Positions 51,575-58,757 of a stretch of 64,000 nucleotides of DNA are shown here, one piece after another. Both the position numbers and the translations under genes were made by a program. The notes beneath the pieces are model-generated. The model saw only the letters and a program-made list of their open reading frames with translations, did not search any database and was not told where the DNA came from. How positions within the stretch are numbered: the first letter of the stretch is position 1; every line of letters starts with the position of its first letter. Source of the DNA: Candidatus Saccharibacteria bacterium UBA3304 (lineage in GTDB: Bacteria > Patescibacteriota > Saccharimonadia > Saccharimonadales > Saccharimonadaceae); assembly GCA_002361425.1 (NCBI GenBank), contig DESW01000014.1, positions 9,131 through 73,130 of the forward strand. Direction: 5' to 3'.

Positions 51575-53959
51575 ATGAGCCATTATGATCCATTAAAAAT
51601 AGAAGAGAAATGGCAAAAGCGCTGGGAAGAAGAGAAGCCTTTTGCCGCCAAAGACAACGATAATCGGCCAAAGATGTTCCTCGCCGAGATGTTTCCATAC
51701 CCATCCGGTGCAGGTCTTCACGTTGGCCACGTCCGTAACTTCAGCATCGTAGACTGTCTTGCTCGTTTCTATACGCAGCAGGAGATGAACGTTCTTCGTC
51801 CATTCGGTTACGATACCTTTGGCCTTCCAGCAGAGAACTACGCTATTAAGACTGGTATCTCTCCACAGGAAGTCACAAAAACCAACATCGATAATTTCCG
51901 CAAGCAGGCAAAACGCCTTGGCTATGCTATTGACTGGGATCGCGAAATTAATACTTCCGATCCAGCATATTATAAATGGACTCAATGGTGCTTCCTTCAG
52001 CTCTTCAAGAAGGGGCTAGCTTATCAGGCTGAAAACTATCAATGGTGGTGCCCAGTCGACCAGACCGTGCTCGCAAATGAGCAGGTTGAGAATGGTTGCT
52101 GCTGGCGCTGTGGCCACGAGGTTGAAAAGAAAAAGATGAAGCAGTGGTTCTTTAAGATTACTGCCTACGCTGATGAATTGCTCGACGAAATCGATAATCT
52201 TGATTGGCCGGACAAAATCAAAACCATGCAGAAAAACTGGATTGGCCGTAGCGAAGGTGCTGAGGTTGACTTCGTAATTAAAGACCACAAAGAGACCGTC
52301 CGCGTCTTTACGACTCGCCCAGATACTCTCTTCGGCGCAACCTTCCTCGTACTCGCTCCAGAGCATCCACTTATTACTAAGATTACTAGCGAAGATGCTC
52401 GCAAAAAGATGACTCAGTATTGCAAAGATGCAATTAAAAAGTCTGAAATTGAACGTCAGGAAAACAAGGAAAAGACCGGCGTCTTTACCGGCGCTTATGC
52501 AATTAACCCAGTTAACGGCAAGGAAATTCCAATTTGGGTTGCCGACTATGTTCTTAGCGGATATGGTACCGGCGCAATTATGGCAGTACCTGCCCATGAT
52601 GAGCGCGACTATGAATTCGCCGAGAAATTCGACCTCCCAATCGTAAAGGTTATCGAAAAACCAGAAGATATCGATGATGATTCTAAGTGCTATCACGGCG
52701 AAGGTAAGATGATTAACTCTGCTCAGTTTGATGGTATCGATAGCTCTGACGCTCGCGACGGTATTATCGACTGGCTCGAAACTCAGAAGATTGGTCAGAA
52801 GAAAGTTACCTACCGCATGCGTGACTGGCTCATTTCTCGCCAGCGCTACTGGGGCTGCCCAATTCCTATTGCTTACGATAAGGATGGTAATCCTCATGCA
52901 ATTCCAGAAGATCAGCTTCCAGTCTTGCTTCCGAAGATTGATGACTATAAGCCGGACTCTTCCGGCCGCAGTGCGCTTGCTAAGTCCGAAGAGTTCATGA
53001 AGGTCACTATTGATGGCGAAGAAATGACTCGCGAGACCGATACGCTTGATGGTTACGCATGTTCTAGCTGGTACCTCTGGCGCTACACTGATCCTCATAA
53101 CGATAAAGAAGCTTGGAGTAAAGAAAAGGTCAACTACTGGGCGCCAACCGACATTTACTGTGGTGGCGACCATGCAGTTGCTCACTTGCTCTACGTTCGC
53201 TTCTGGTGTAAGTTCTTCGCCGACGAAGGCTACCTCGATTTTCGCGAGCCAATTAAGAAGTTGCTTTACAACGGTTACATCAACGCGCCTGACGGCAAGA
53301 AGATGTCTAAGTCTAAGGGTAATGTTATTGATCCGCTTGATGTAATTAATCAGGGTTACGGCGCAGATACGCTTCGTACTTACGAGCTCTTTATTGGCCC
53401 ATATAATATGGATGCTGCATGGAGTACCGAGGCAATCGGCGGCGTTTACCGCTTCTTGAACCGCTGCTGGACTCTCGTATTCGAGAAAGAAAAACTCGCT
53501 GAGTCTGCAACTGTCGCGCTTCGCCATAAGACCATTAAGAAAGTTACCGAAGATATCTGCCGCAACAACTTCAATACCGCTGTTGCTGCAATGATGGAAT
53601 TCGTAAATGAGCTTTACAAGTCTGGCGCAGCTGCTGACGACTTAATCGCACTCGCAAAGATCCTTAAGCCATTCGCTCCACATCTCGCATCTGAGATGCT
53701 CGAAGAGCTTGGCGCTGACGATATCTGGCCGAAGTGGGATAATGGTCTCCTCGTCGATGAAAGCGTTGAGATGATTGTTCAGGTTAACGGCAAGCTTCGC
53801 GCGAAGATTCAGATCCCAGCCGAAGATGCTGCTGACAAGGCTAAACTTGAAGAATACGCACTCGCCGACGAGAAGATTAAGAGTCTCACGGACGGCAAAG
53901 AAATCATCAAGACTATCGTCGTTCCGCAGGGCAAGCTTGTAAACATTGTTGTAAAATAA
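51575..53959 (+). CDS. leuS: Leucyl-tRNA synthetase
   Basis: 794 residues, a little short for a bacterial LeuRS. The HIGH region is PYPSGAGLHVGHVRNF. A zinc site shows CPVDQT and CCWRCGH. The editing (CP1) domain has VFTTRPDTLFGATFLVLAPEHP. KMSKSKGN is the second signature, and the C-terminal anticodon and tail domains are present. TATAAT (51561-51566) lies eight bases before the ATG without a Shine-Dalgarno. Confidence 0.97.
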   Translation: MSHYDPLKIEEKWQKRWEEEKPFAAKDNDNRPKMFLAEMFPYPSGAGLHVGHVRNFSIVDCLARFYTQQEMNVLRPFGYDTFGLPAENYAIKTGISPQEVTKTNIDNFRKQAKRLGYAIDWDREINTSDPAYYKWTQWCFLQLFKKGLAYQAENYQWWCPVDQTVLANEQVENGCCWRCGHEVEKKKMKQWFFKITAYADELLDEIDNLDWPDKIKTMQKNWIGRSEGAEVDFVIKDHKETVRVFTTRPDTLFGATFLVLAPEHPLITKITSEDARKKMTQYCKDAIKKSEIERQENKEKTGVFTGAYAINPVNGKEIPIWVADYVLSGYGTGAIMAVPAHDERDYEFAEKFDLPIVKVIEKPEDIDDDSKCYHGEGKMINSAQFDGIDSSDARDGIIDWLETQKIGQKKVTYRMRDWLISRQRYWGCPIPIAYDKDGNPHAIPEDQLPVLLPKIDDYKPDSSGRSALAKSEEFMKVTIDGEEMTRETDTLDGYACSSWYLWRYTDPHNDKEAWSKEKVNYWAPTDIYCGGDHAVAHLLYVRFWCKFFADEGYLDFREPIKKLLYNGYINAPDGKKMSKSKGNVIDPLDVINQGYGADTLRTYELFIGPYNMDAAWSTEAIGGVYRFLNRCWTLVFEKEKLAESATVALRHKTIKKVTEDICRNNFNTAVAAMMEFVNELYKSGAAADDLIALAKILKPFAPHLASEMLEELGADDIWPKWDNGLLVDESVEMIVQVNGKLRAKIQIPAEDAADKAKLEEYALADEKIKSLTDGKEIIKTIVVPQGKLVNIVVK

Positions 53960-53972
53960 ACAACAATACATC

Positions 53973-54008
53973 AAAAAATCTCCAGTCGAAAAACTGGAGA
54001 TTTTTTAT
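53973..54008. terminator. Bidirectional terminator between leuS and the sortase gene
   Basis: AATCTCCAGT and ACTGGAGATT pair around a short A-rich loop, with A's before and T's after. Confidence 0.92.
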
Positions 54009-54847
54009 TTAGCGGAAATAGTATCGCGTGGTGCGCGCTTGATTAGCTTTGCATGCAATACAACGCGCTCGGTGCTGCTATAGCAAGTTGATAGAGTAAG
54101 AATCTTGTCGGTCGGCGCTACAGTAGTATTGAACTGGTGTTTACTGCGTTGGCGCAAAATCTCTGCGAAGCGACCGAATTCTTCATCGTCGCTAAACGAA
54201 GTCTGAATATAGTCATTAGTGGTTGGAATCTTGTAGACGCTAAATACCTGCCAGAGCGCGCTTTCAGTATCGTTAACGGTGCGCACTGTGAAGTTGTCGG
54301 AGTTATTAAGCCAGCCGCTCGTGAGAATATTACGTAGCGTGCCAAACATTGTTGCATCGTAGCGGCCGTGTGCATAAAGAATCAAGTTACGGTCTGTGCC
54401 GTCGACGTGATTGCGGAAATCAGCAAACACCCAACCGGCCTTACTGTAGCTTTTATCAAAAGAGTGGTTGAGGTAGAAATCATTATTACTCGTACGAACG
54501 AATGGGTAATTAATATTAGTGCCGCTCACCTGAACCCAGCCGCCAGTCTCATTATTAATGCTTCTGAGGTCGGCAAAATTAACGTCAATTAATTTCATCT
54601 TGATGTAATTCCAGTATGGAGTGTTCGGCGGATCGTTACTTTTGACAGTCTCGGTTTGAGGAGTATCTTGGACCTCTTCGACTTTTGCCGTCTCTTCAAT
54701 TTTCTCCGTTTGTTCAACGGTTTTATTAGAATCGAGCTTCCATTCGATAATCTTGTAACCAGAATAGCCGATGCCGGTAACGCACAATAAAGCAATAACG
54801 CAACTTATGCCTGTGCGAATACGACTCCTGCCTCTGTGAATTTTCAT
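54005..54847 (-). CDS. Class B-like sortase
   Basis: 280 residues. One N-terminal membrane anchor at about 12-32 and an acidic linker precede the sortase domain. The catalytic His is in NLILYAHGRYDATMFGTL, which matches SrtB (YGHNM..MFGSL) rather than class A. The catalytic Cys is in LTLSTCYSS, and the Arg in TERVVLHAKL. Sortases anchor surface proteins to the wall. No substrate with a sorting signal is seen in this window. It converges on leuS and shares its terminator; a TATAAT-like sequence lies upstream of the ATG. Confidence 0.92.
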   Translation of the reverse strand: MKIHRGRSRIRTGISCVIALLCVTGIGYSGYKIIEWKLDSNKTVEQTEKIEETAKVEEVQDTPQTETVKSNDPPNTPYWNYIKMKLIDVNFADLRSINNETGGWVQVSGTNINYPFVRTSNNDFYLNHSFDKSYSKAGWVFADFRNHVDGTDRNLILYAHGRYDATMFGTLRNILTSGWLNNSDNFTVRTVNDTESALWQVFSVYKIPTTNDYIQTSFSDDEEFGRFAEILRQRSKHQFNTTVAPTDKILTLSTCYSSTERVVLHAKLIKRAPRDTISAK

Positions 54848-54962
54848 AATAATGATTATAACATAAACGCAATGGTGGCACGTTTTAACATCTTGTAAAA
54901 TACCGAAAAATATAGTAATATATAGAACAAGTATTTATTATTAACCAAAGGAGCATTTTTAC

Positions 54963-55157
54963 ATGCCTGAACCAAAAAAGCAGAGCAGCCCTCGTAAGAC
55001 CGGCCTTCGCCGCAGTCATTTGCGCTTGAAGCTCGCTCGTAGTGTTAACAAGCATTCGCCAGTTAAGGCGTTTGAAACCGCAAAAAAGACCCCAAATCTT
55101 AAGATTAAAGCGGTTAAAAAAGCAGCTGAAAAGAAAACTGACAAAAAAGACAAATAA
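54963..55157 (+). CDS. rpmF: Ribosomal protein bL32-like
   Basis: 64 residues. The N-terminus MPEPKKQSSPRKTGLRRSHLRL matches bL32 (quoted in parts: MPEPKKQSS, RKTGLRRSHLRL), where Ser/Arg/Arg-Ser-His is typical. The usual bL32 zinc cysteines are absent, and the C-terminus is a Lys-rich tail. AAAGGAG precedes the ATG. It is followed 15 bases later by nusB. Short length and weak conservation make the call probable, not certain. Confidence 0.75.
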   Translation: MPEPKKQSSPRKTGLRRSHLRLKLARSVNKHSPVKAFETAKKTPNLKIKAVKKAAEKKTDKKDK

Positions 55158-55172
55158 ATAGGGAGGCAAAAC

Positions 55173-55688
55173 GTGGCAAGCAATCGACATCTCGGCAGAA
55201 TTATCTCGCTCCAGAGTCTTTATGAGTATGAATTCAGGAGCAAGGCGGGCGACGCCTCGGCCGACATCGATAGTATCGTCGCAAAAAATATTGAACCCTA
55301 CGCCAAAGCCCTAGGGGACGTGGATTTTGTTCATGACCTCGCTCATGGTGTTTTTGATGAAATGGAGCAGCTCGACAAAGAGCTTCAACCAATGGCTCCA
55401 GAGTGGCCGATTTCCAGCATTTCCTCAATCGATCGTAACGTTTTGAGGATTGGGCTTTTTGAACTAACTCGCCGTAAAGACACGGTTCCTCCAAAGGTAG
55501 CAATCAACGAAGCTGTTGAGCTCGCAAAAGCCTTTGGCTCAGAAAATTCATCTAAGTTCATCAATGGCGTACTTGGTACTGCTTACCGAAATATCGGTGG
55601 AGAGGAAAAACCAAAGCATGCAGAACAAGAAAACTCAGAGGCCGCAGCGCAGCCAGAAACGTCCGAACCAGTCGAAGAAGACAAATAG
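55173..55688 (+). CDS. nusB: Transcription antitermination factor NusB
   Basis: 171 residues. The all-helical NusB domain spans about 1-140: [13 protein letters not shown] at the start, [41 protein letters not shown]. The last 30 residues are an acidic, low-complexity tail ([17 protein letters not shown]) that lies in the DNA overlapping the next gene. GGGAGG precedes the start. NusB forms the antitermination complex on rRNA with NusE. Confidence 0.93.
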   Translation: MASNRHLGRIISLQSLYEYEFRSKAGDASADIDSIVAKNIEPYAKALGDVDFVHDLAHGVFDEMEQLDKELQPMAPEWPISSISSIDRNVLRIGLFELTRRKDTVPPKVAINEAVELAKAFGSENSSKFINGVLGTAYRNIGGEEKPKHAEQENSEAAAQPETSEPVEEDK

Positions 55689-56268
55689 TCGGGCTAGCAG
55701 GCGCAACGCGCCTCGTGCACCAAAGCAGCGCAATGGCTACAAAGTGCCAGAGGCACTTCCAACTCAGAACTATAAAGAACCGATTCATGAAAAACTGCGT
55801 CAGGTAGTTTTGCGCAAAAAACCAGAGATTAAAGAAATTGTGCGTGAGCCGACCGCAGGCGGTATTGTCTTTCGCATGACTGCTGATAATCGCGACATCG
55901 AGATTCTTTTGATTCAAGATAGCAAAAACCGTTGGACTATTCCGAAGGGTCATATCGAACCGGGTGAGACTGCTAAGCAGACTGCCGTCCGTGAGATTGG
56001 TGAGGAATCTGGCCTTAAGAACGTTGATGTTCTATCTTGGCTTGGCAAGATTCACTTCAAGTATCGCCGTATGGAAAAACTCGTCCTTATGACGACCCAG
56101 GTTTATCTTGTCCAGTCTCTTGACAAGAACGAGCGCCCGACCAAAGAAAAATGGATGAACGGCATTCGCTGGTTTAGCTTTGCTGACGCGCTTGACGCAA
56201 TTGAATATGCTGATATTGAAAAATTAATGTTAATCGCAAAGAAAAAAATCCGGAGTGGGGATTTGTAA
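55618..56268 (+). CDS. Nudix hydrolase with long basic N-terminus
   Basis: 216 residues from ATG 55618, preceded by GGTGGAGAGG. Residues 1-40 are basic and disordered ([15 protein letters not shown]). The Nudix domain begins near [10 protein letters not shown] and carries a complete box at [22 protein letters not shown]. The type resembles Ap4A or diphosphoinositol hydrolases. The first 71 bases overlap the 3' end of nusB in another frame. No later ATG would keep the first beta strand, so the overlap seems real. Confidence 0.85.
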   Translation: MQNKKTQRPQRSQKRPNQSKKTNSRASRRNAPRAPKQRNGYKVPEALPTQNYKEPIHEKLRQVVLRKKPEIKEIVREPTAGGIVFRMTADNRDIEILLIQDSKNRWTIPKGHIEPGETAKQTAVREIGEESGLKNVDVLSWLGKIHFKYRRMEKLVLMTTQVYLVQSLDKNERPTKEKWMNGIRWFSFADALDAIEYADIEKLMLIAKKKIRSGDL

Positions 56269-57021
56269 ATGAATAAAGAGCAGATTGATGCTTACCGAGA
56301 TTTCGCAAAAGAAAAGCTCGGGTTTGAATTCAAAAATATTGATCTTCTAATTACTGCATTAACTCATCGTTCCTACGTTAATGAGCATAAAGCTTCCGTT
56401 ACGGAACACAACGAACGTCTTGAGTTTCTCGGTGATGCTGTACTTGAGCTGGTTAGCTCAGATTTTCTTTATAAGAACTACGAACAACCAGAAGGTATCA
56501 TGACCGCTTGGCGTGCTGCTTTAGTAAATACTGAAGCAAACGCTGCTGCTGGCGAAGCCCTTGGCTATGAACCGCTCGTCCGCCTCAGCAAAGGCGAAAA
56601 GAATGGTTCTGATCGCGCTCGTCACGTCATTATGGCGGACTGTTACGAGGCTATTATTGGCGCCATTTATCTTGACCAAGGCTATAAAGTAGCAGAAGAA
56701 TTCATCCATAAAAATAGCCTCGTAAAAATCGACGAAATTCTTGAGACAGAATCTTGGCGCGACTCCAAATCTTATCTTCAGGAACTCGTACAGCATCTTG
56801 ACGGTACGACTCCTGATTATGTCGTGATGAAGGAAGAAGGCCCTGATCATGACAAGAAATTTACTCTTGGTGTTTATGTTCGCGGCAAGCTCAAAGCTAC
56901 TGCTACTGGTCACAGCAAACAGGAAGCGCAGGTAAAGGCTGCCGGTGAAGCAATTCGCAAATACAAAAAGGAACATCCAAATGAATTCGCAAACCCTAGT
57001 GGAGCCACCAAAAATCTCTAA
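56269..57021 (+). CDS. rnc: Ribonuclease III
   Basis: 250 residues. The signature NERLEFLGDAVLELV and the acidic DCYEAIIGAIYLD supply the metal site; a C-terminal dsRNA-binding domain follows (SYLQELVQHLDGTTPDYVV, quoted in part: SYLQELVQ; KQEAQVKAAGEAI). It processes rRNA precursors and structured RNAs, possibly the hairpin-rich leaders and repeats in this window. Its ATG follows the Nudix stop directly (TAAATG). Its 3' end overlaps the next gene by 41 bases. Confidence 0.97.
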   Translation: MNKEQIDAYRDFAKEKLGFEFKNIDLLITALTHRSYVNEHKASVTEHNERLEFLGDAVLELVSSDFLYKNYEQPEGIMTAWRAALVNTEANAAAGEALGYEPLVRLSKGEKNGSDRARHVIMADCYEAIIGAIYLDQGYKVAEEFIHKNSLVKIDEILETESWRDSKSYLQELVQHLDGTTPDYVVMKEEGPDHDKKFTLGVYVRGKLKATATGHSKQEAQVKAAGEAIRKYKKEHPNEFANPSGATKNL

Positions 57022-57412
57022 ACGCGTCAAAGCGATTACAATCGGGGGAATTACTTTGATGTGTGCAATGATTTTCATTGCCGTTGTTGCTTACTGTTAT
57101 AACTACTATCCAGATCAGATTACGCCTGAGATTGAGTTCACGATGCGTCAAGGCGACCGTCGCGAAGTAAAGGGGACTGATCTCGTGATTGAGCTCAGTC
57201 GCATCGACGATAATCGTTGTCCTACGGACGGTTCAATTACTTGTATTTGGGAAGGCGAAATAAACTATGTCTTTCGCGTAGATAACAAAGAGATTATTCT
57301 CGGCCCGGTCACGGATTTGAACGACGGCGAGAAGATTCACGAATACTCGATTCACTATATTTCGGGCGACCAAAAACAAGGCGTCTTCGTCTTGCAAAAA
57401 GACGAAAAATAA
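56981..57412 (+). CDS. Single-pass membrane protein with small exposed Cys domain
   Basis: 143 residues from ATG 56981. A short basic cytoplasmic part is followed by a membrane segment at about 18-40 and an outside beta domain with RCPTDGSITCIWEGEINYVF. The RCPxxxxCxWxGE pattern recurs in uncharacterised secreted proteins. The two Cys could form a disulfide, a candidate substrate class for the DsbA-like protein. The gene overlaps rnc by 41 bases in a different frame. Confidence 0.7.
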   Translation: MNSQTLVEPPKISKRVKAITIGGITLMCAMIFIAVVAYCYNYYPDQITPEIEFTMRQGDRREVKGTDLVIELSRIDDNRCPTDGSITCIWEGEINYVFRVDNKEIILGPVTDLNDGEKIHEYSIHYISGDQKQGVFVLQKDEK

Positions 57413-57452
57413 GATATAATTACTCTCAGTCAAATTAATTTAAAGGAGAATT

Positions 57453-57827
57453 ATGCTTGCGATTCGCTTACAGCGTAATGGCCGTAAAGCTTTACCGCTT
57501 TATAGGATAGTCGTCCAAGAAGCGCAACGTCACCCTCTTTCGGGTCGTATCGTCGCTCAGGTCGGCAGCTACAACCCACATACCAAAGCCACCACTCTTG
57601 ATAAGGCTGAGGTAGAAAAATACCTTAACAACGGTGCACAGCCATCTGGCCGCGTTATCCGCATTCTAGTTAAGGAAGGTATCAAGATGCCAAAATGGGT
57701 CAAGATGCCACTTGAAAAGAAAGCTACTGCAAAACATGCAGACAAGCTTCGTAAAAATCAGCCAAAGGAAGAGCCAGCTGAGGAAGCACCTGCAGAGGAA
57801 GCAACCGAAGCTCCAGCAGAGGCTTAA
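57453..57827 (+). CDS. rpsP: Ribosomal protein bS16
   Basis: 124 residues. MLAIRLQRNGRKALPLYRIVV (quoted in parts: MLAIRLQRNGRK, LPLYRIVV) and GRIVAQVGSYNPH are the S16 hallmarks. The C-terminal 40 residues are an Ala/Glu/Pro-rich extension beyond the usual length. AAAGGAGA precedes the ATG. Confidence 0.97.
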   Translation: MLAIRLQRNGRKALPLYRIVVQEAQRHPLSGRIVAQVGSYNPHTKATTLDKAEVEKYLNNGAQPSGRVIRILVKEGIKMPKWVKMPLEKKATAKHADKLRKNQPKEEPAEEAPAEEATEAPAEA

Positions 57828-57833
57828 ACTTAT

Positions 57834-57861
57834 AAAAATACTCCCGAAAGGGAGTATTTTT
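57834..57861 (+). terminator. Terminator of rpsP
   Basis: AAAAATACTCCC, GAAA, GGGAGTATTTTT: a perfect stem with a T tract. Confidence 0.95.
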
Positions 57862-57933
57862 GTGTAAAAAATCGCCCCATTTTTTAACAAAAGCATATAT
57901 ACTAGATATATAACTTAACAAAATGGAGAAAAC

Positions 57934-58362
57934 ATGCCCACAATTGACCAACAGTTTGTAGAATACATCGTAAGGACTCTCGTCAACAATCCAGACAAAG
58001 TTAAAATCGACCGTACTATCGACGAAAAAGGCGTTCTTCTTAGCCTCGAAGTAGATCCAGAAGATGTTGGTCGTATCATTGGTCGCCGTGGCGCAACTGC
58101 ACAGAGCATCCGCACTCTTCTCCGCGCTCTTGGTACCAAGAATGACGCTCGCTACAATCTTAAGATTGTAAACAACGACGATTATGAACCTGCTGCAAAG
58201 GAAGACGCTCCGGCAGCAGAGGAAGCAGCTGAAGAACCAGCAGCTCCAGCAGAAGAAATCGACGAAGTCGAAGACGTCGATGACGCTCCAGTTGAAGAAG
58301 GCAGCGAACTTGCAAAAAAGACTCGCGCAGAGCTTGCAGATTTGGACGACCTTGATATATAA
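57934..58362 (+). CDS. khpA: KH-domain RNA-binding protein KhpA
   Basis: 142 residues. The KhpA domain covers about 1-85: QFVEYIVRTLVNNPDKVKID, then the KH loop VGRIIGRRGATAQSIRTLL (quoted within limits: GRIIGRRGATAQSI). An acidic Ala/Glu/Pro-rich tail of about 55 residues follows. KhpA, next to rpsP in many bacteria, binds RNA broadly, often with KhpB. A weak purine-rich site (AAAATGGAGA) precedes the ATG. Confidence 0.93.
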   Translation: MPTIDQQFVEYIVRTLVNNPDKVKIDRTIDEKGVLLSLEVDPEDVGRIIGRRGATAQSIRTLLRALGTKNDARYNLKIVNNDDYEPAAKEDAPAAEEAAEEPAAPAEEIDEVEDVDDAPVEEGSELAKKTRAELADLDDLDI

Positions 58363-58449
58363 TACTGTTAATGCTTTTTGAAGAATAGAGCATCCAAGCT
58401 AACTGCGAGTCAGCTTGAACACATAAAAAGTTGAGAGCTTATATGCTAA
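58363..58449 (+). other. Gene-free stretch after khpA with a hairpin
   Basis: No ORF. TATAAT overlaps the khpA stop (58357-58362), with TTGCAG about 18 bases further up as a weak -35. CAAGCT-ACT-AGT-AGCTTG forms a hairpin near 58396-58417. With the terminator at 58450-58478 this could be a 3' UTR of khpA or a small RNA of about 110 bases. Confidence 0.35.
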
Positions 58450-58478
58450 AAAACCACCTTGTGCACAGGTGGTTTTTT
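58450..58478 (+). terminator. Terminator downstream of khpA
   Basis: AAACCACCT and AGGTGGTTT pair around TGTGCAC, followed by T's. Confidence 0.9.
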
Positions 58479-58629
58479 GGTTGCTTCCTCGCATGCTCTC
58501 GCCTTAAACTCCTCAAGAAAGAACGTCGTCGAGCCATCCCGTCGTTACGGGTGGCCCGCTCCTCACGCTCGCCCGTAGGCTGCGCGAGCTTTCTTAGGAG
58601 TTCAAGCCTCGAGCATGTAAGAAGCAGCC
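58479..58629 (-). repeat. Structured intergenic repeat, copy D (inverted, long stem)
   Basis: Core on the minus strand. The arms are much longer than in the other copies: GGTTGCTTC pairs with GAAGCAGCC, GCATGCTC with GAGCATG, then CTTAAACTCCT with AGGAGTTCAAG and AAGAAAG with CTTTCTT, about 35 paired positions in all. The apex has the shared CCCGTAACGACGGG (minus strand) and a CTACGGGCGAG segment. Confidence 0.8.
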
Positions 58630-58634
58630 AAAAA

Positions 58635-58757
58635 CCTCTTAGCGTTAAATGATCTGCCGAGGCTTTACGGAGGCTACGGCCGAGTAAAAATAGCGTCCGC
58701 CCGTAACGACGGGCCGGACGACTATTGTGCCTCGGTAGATTGTTTAATCGTAAGAGG
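58635..58757 (+). repeat. Structured intergenic repeat, copy C
   Basis: CCTCTTA (58635-58641) pairs with TAAGAGG (58751-58757). TTAAA with TTTAA and ATCTGCCGAGGC (58652-58663) with GCCTCGGTAGAT (58729-58740, one wobble) continue the stem. Then AATAG/CTATT, GTCC/GGAC and the core CCCGTAACGACGGG follow. It ends exactly at the stop codon of the next minus-strand gene and lies five bases from copy D in the opposite orientation. Confidence 0.85.

Noticed and set aside
52016..53527. 503-codon open frame on the minus strand
   Set aside because: It lies inside leuS, in the reverse complement of a strongly biased gene, with no domain.
58431..58652. 73-codon open frame over repeat D
   Set aside because: It covers a terminator and both arms of the repeat; the sequence is explained by structure, not coding.
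58479..58757. Repeats C and D as plain Rho-independent terminators or as a CRISPR array
   Set aside because: There is no T tract after the stems, copy B lies between divergent genes, and there are no regularly spaced direct repeats with spacers.
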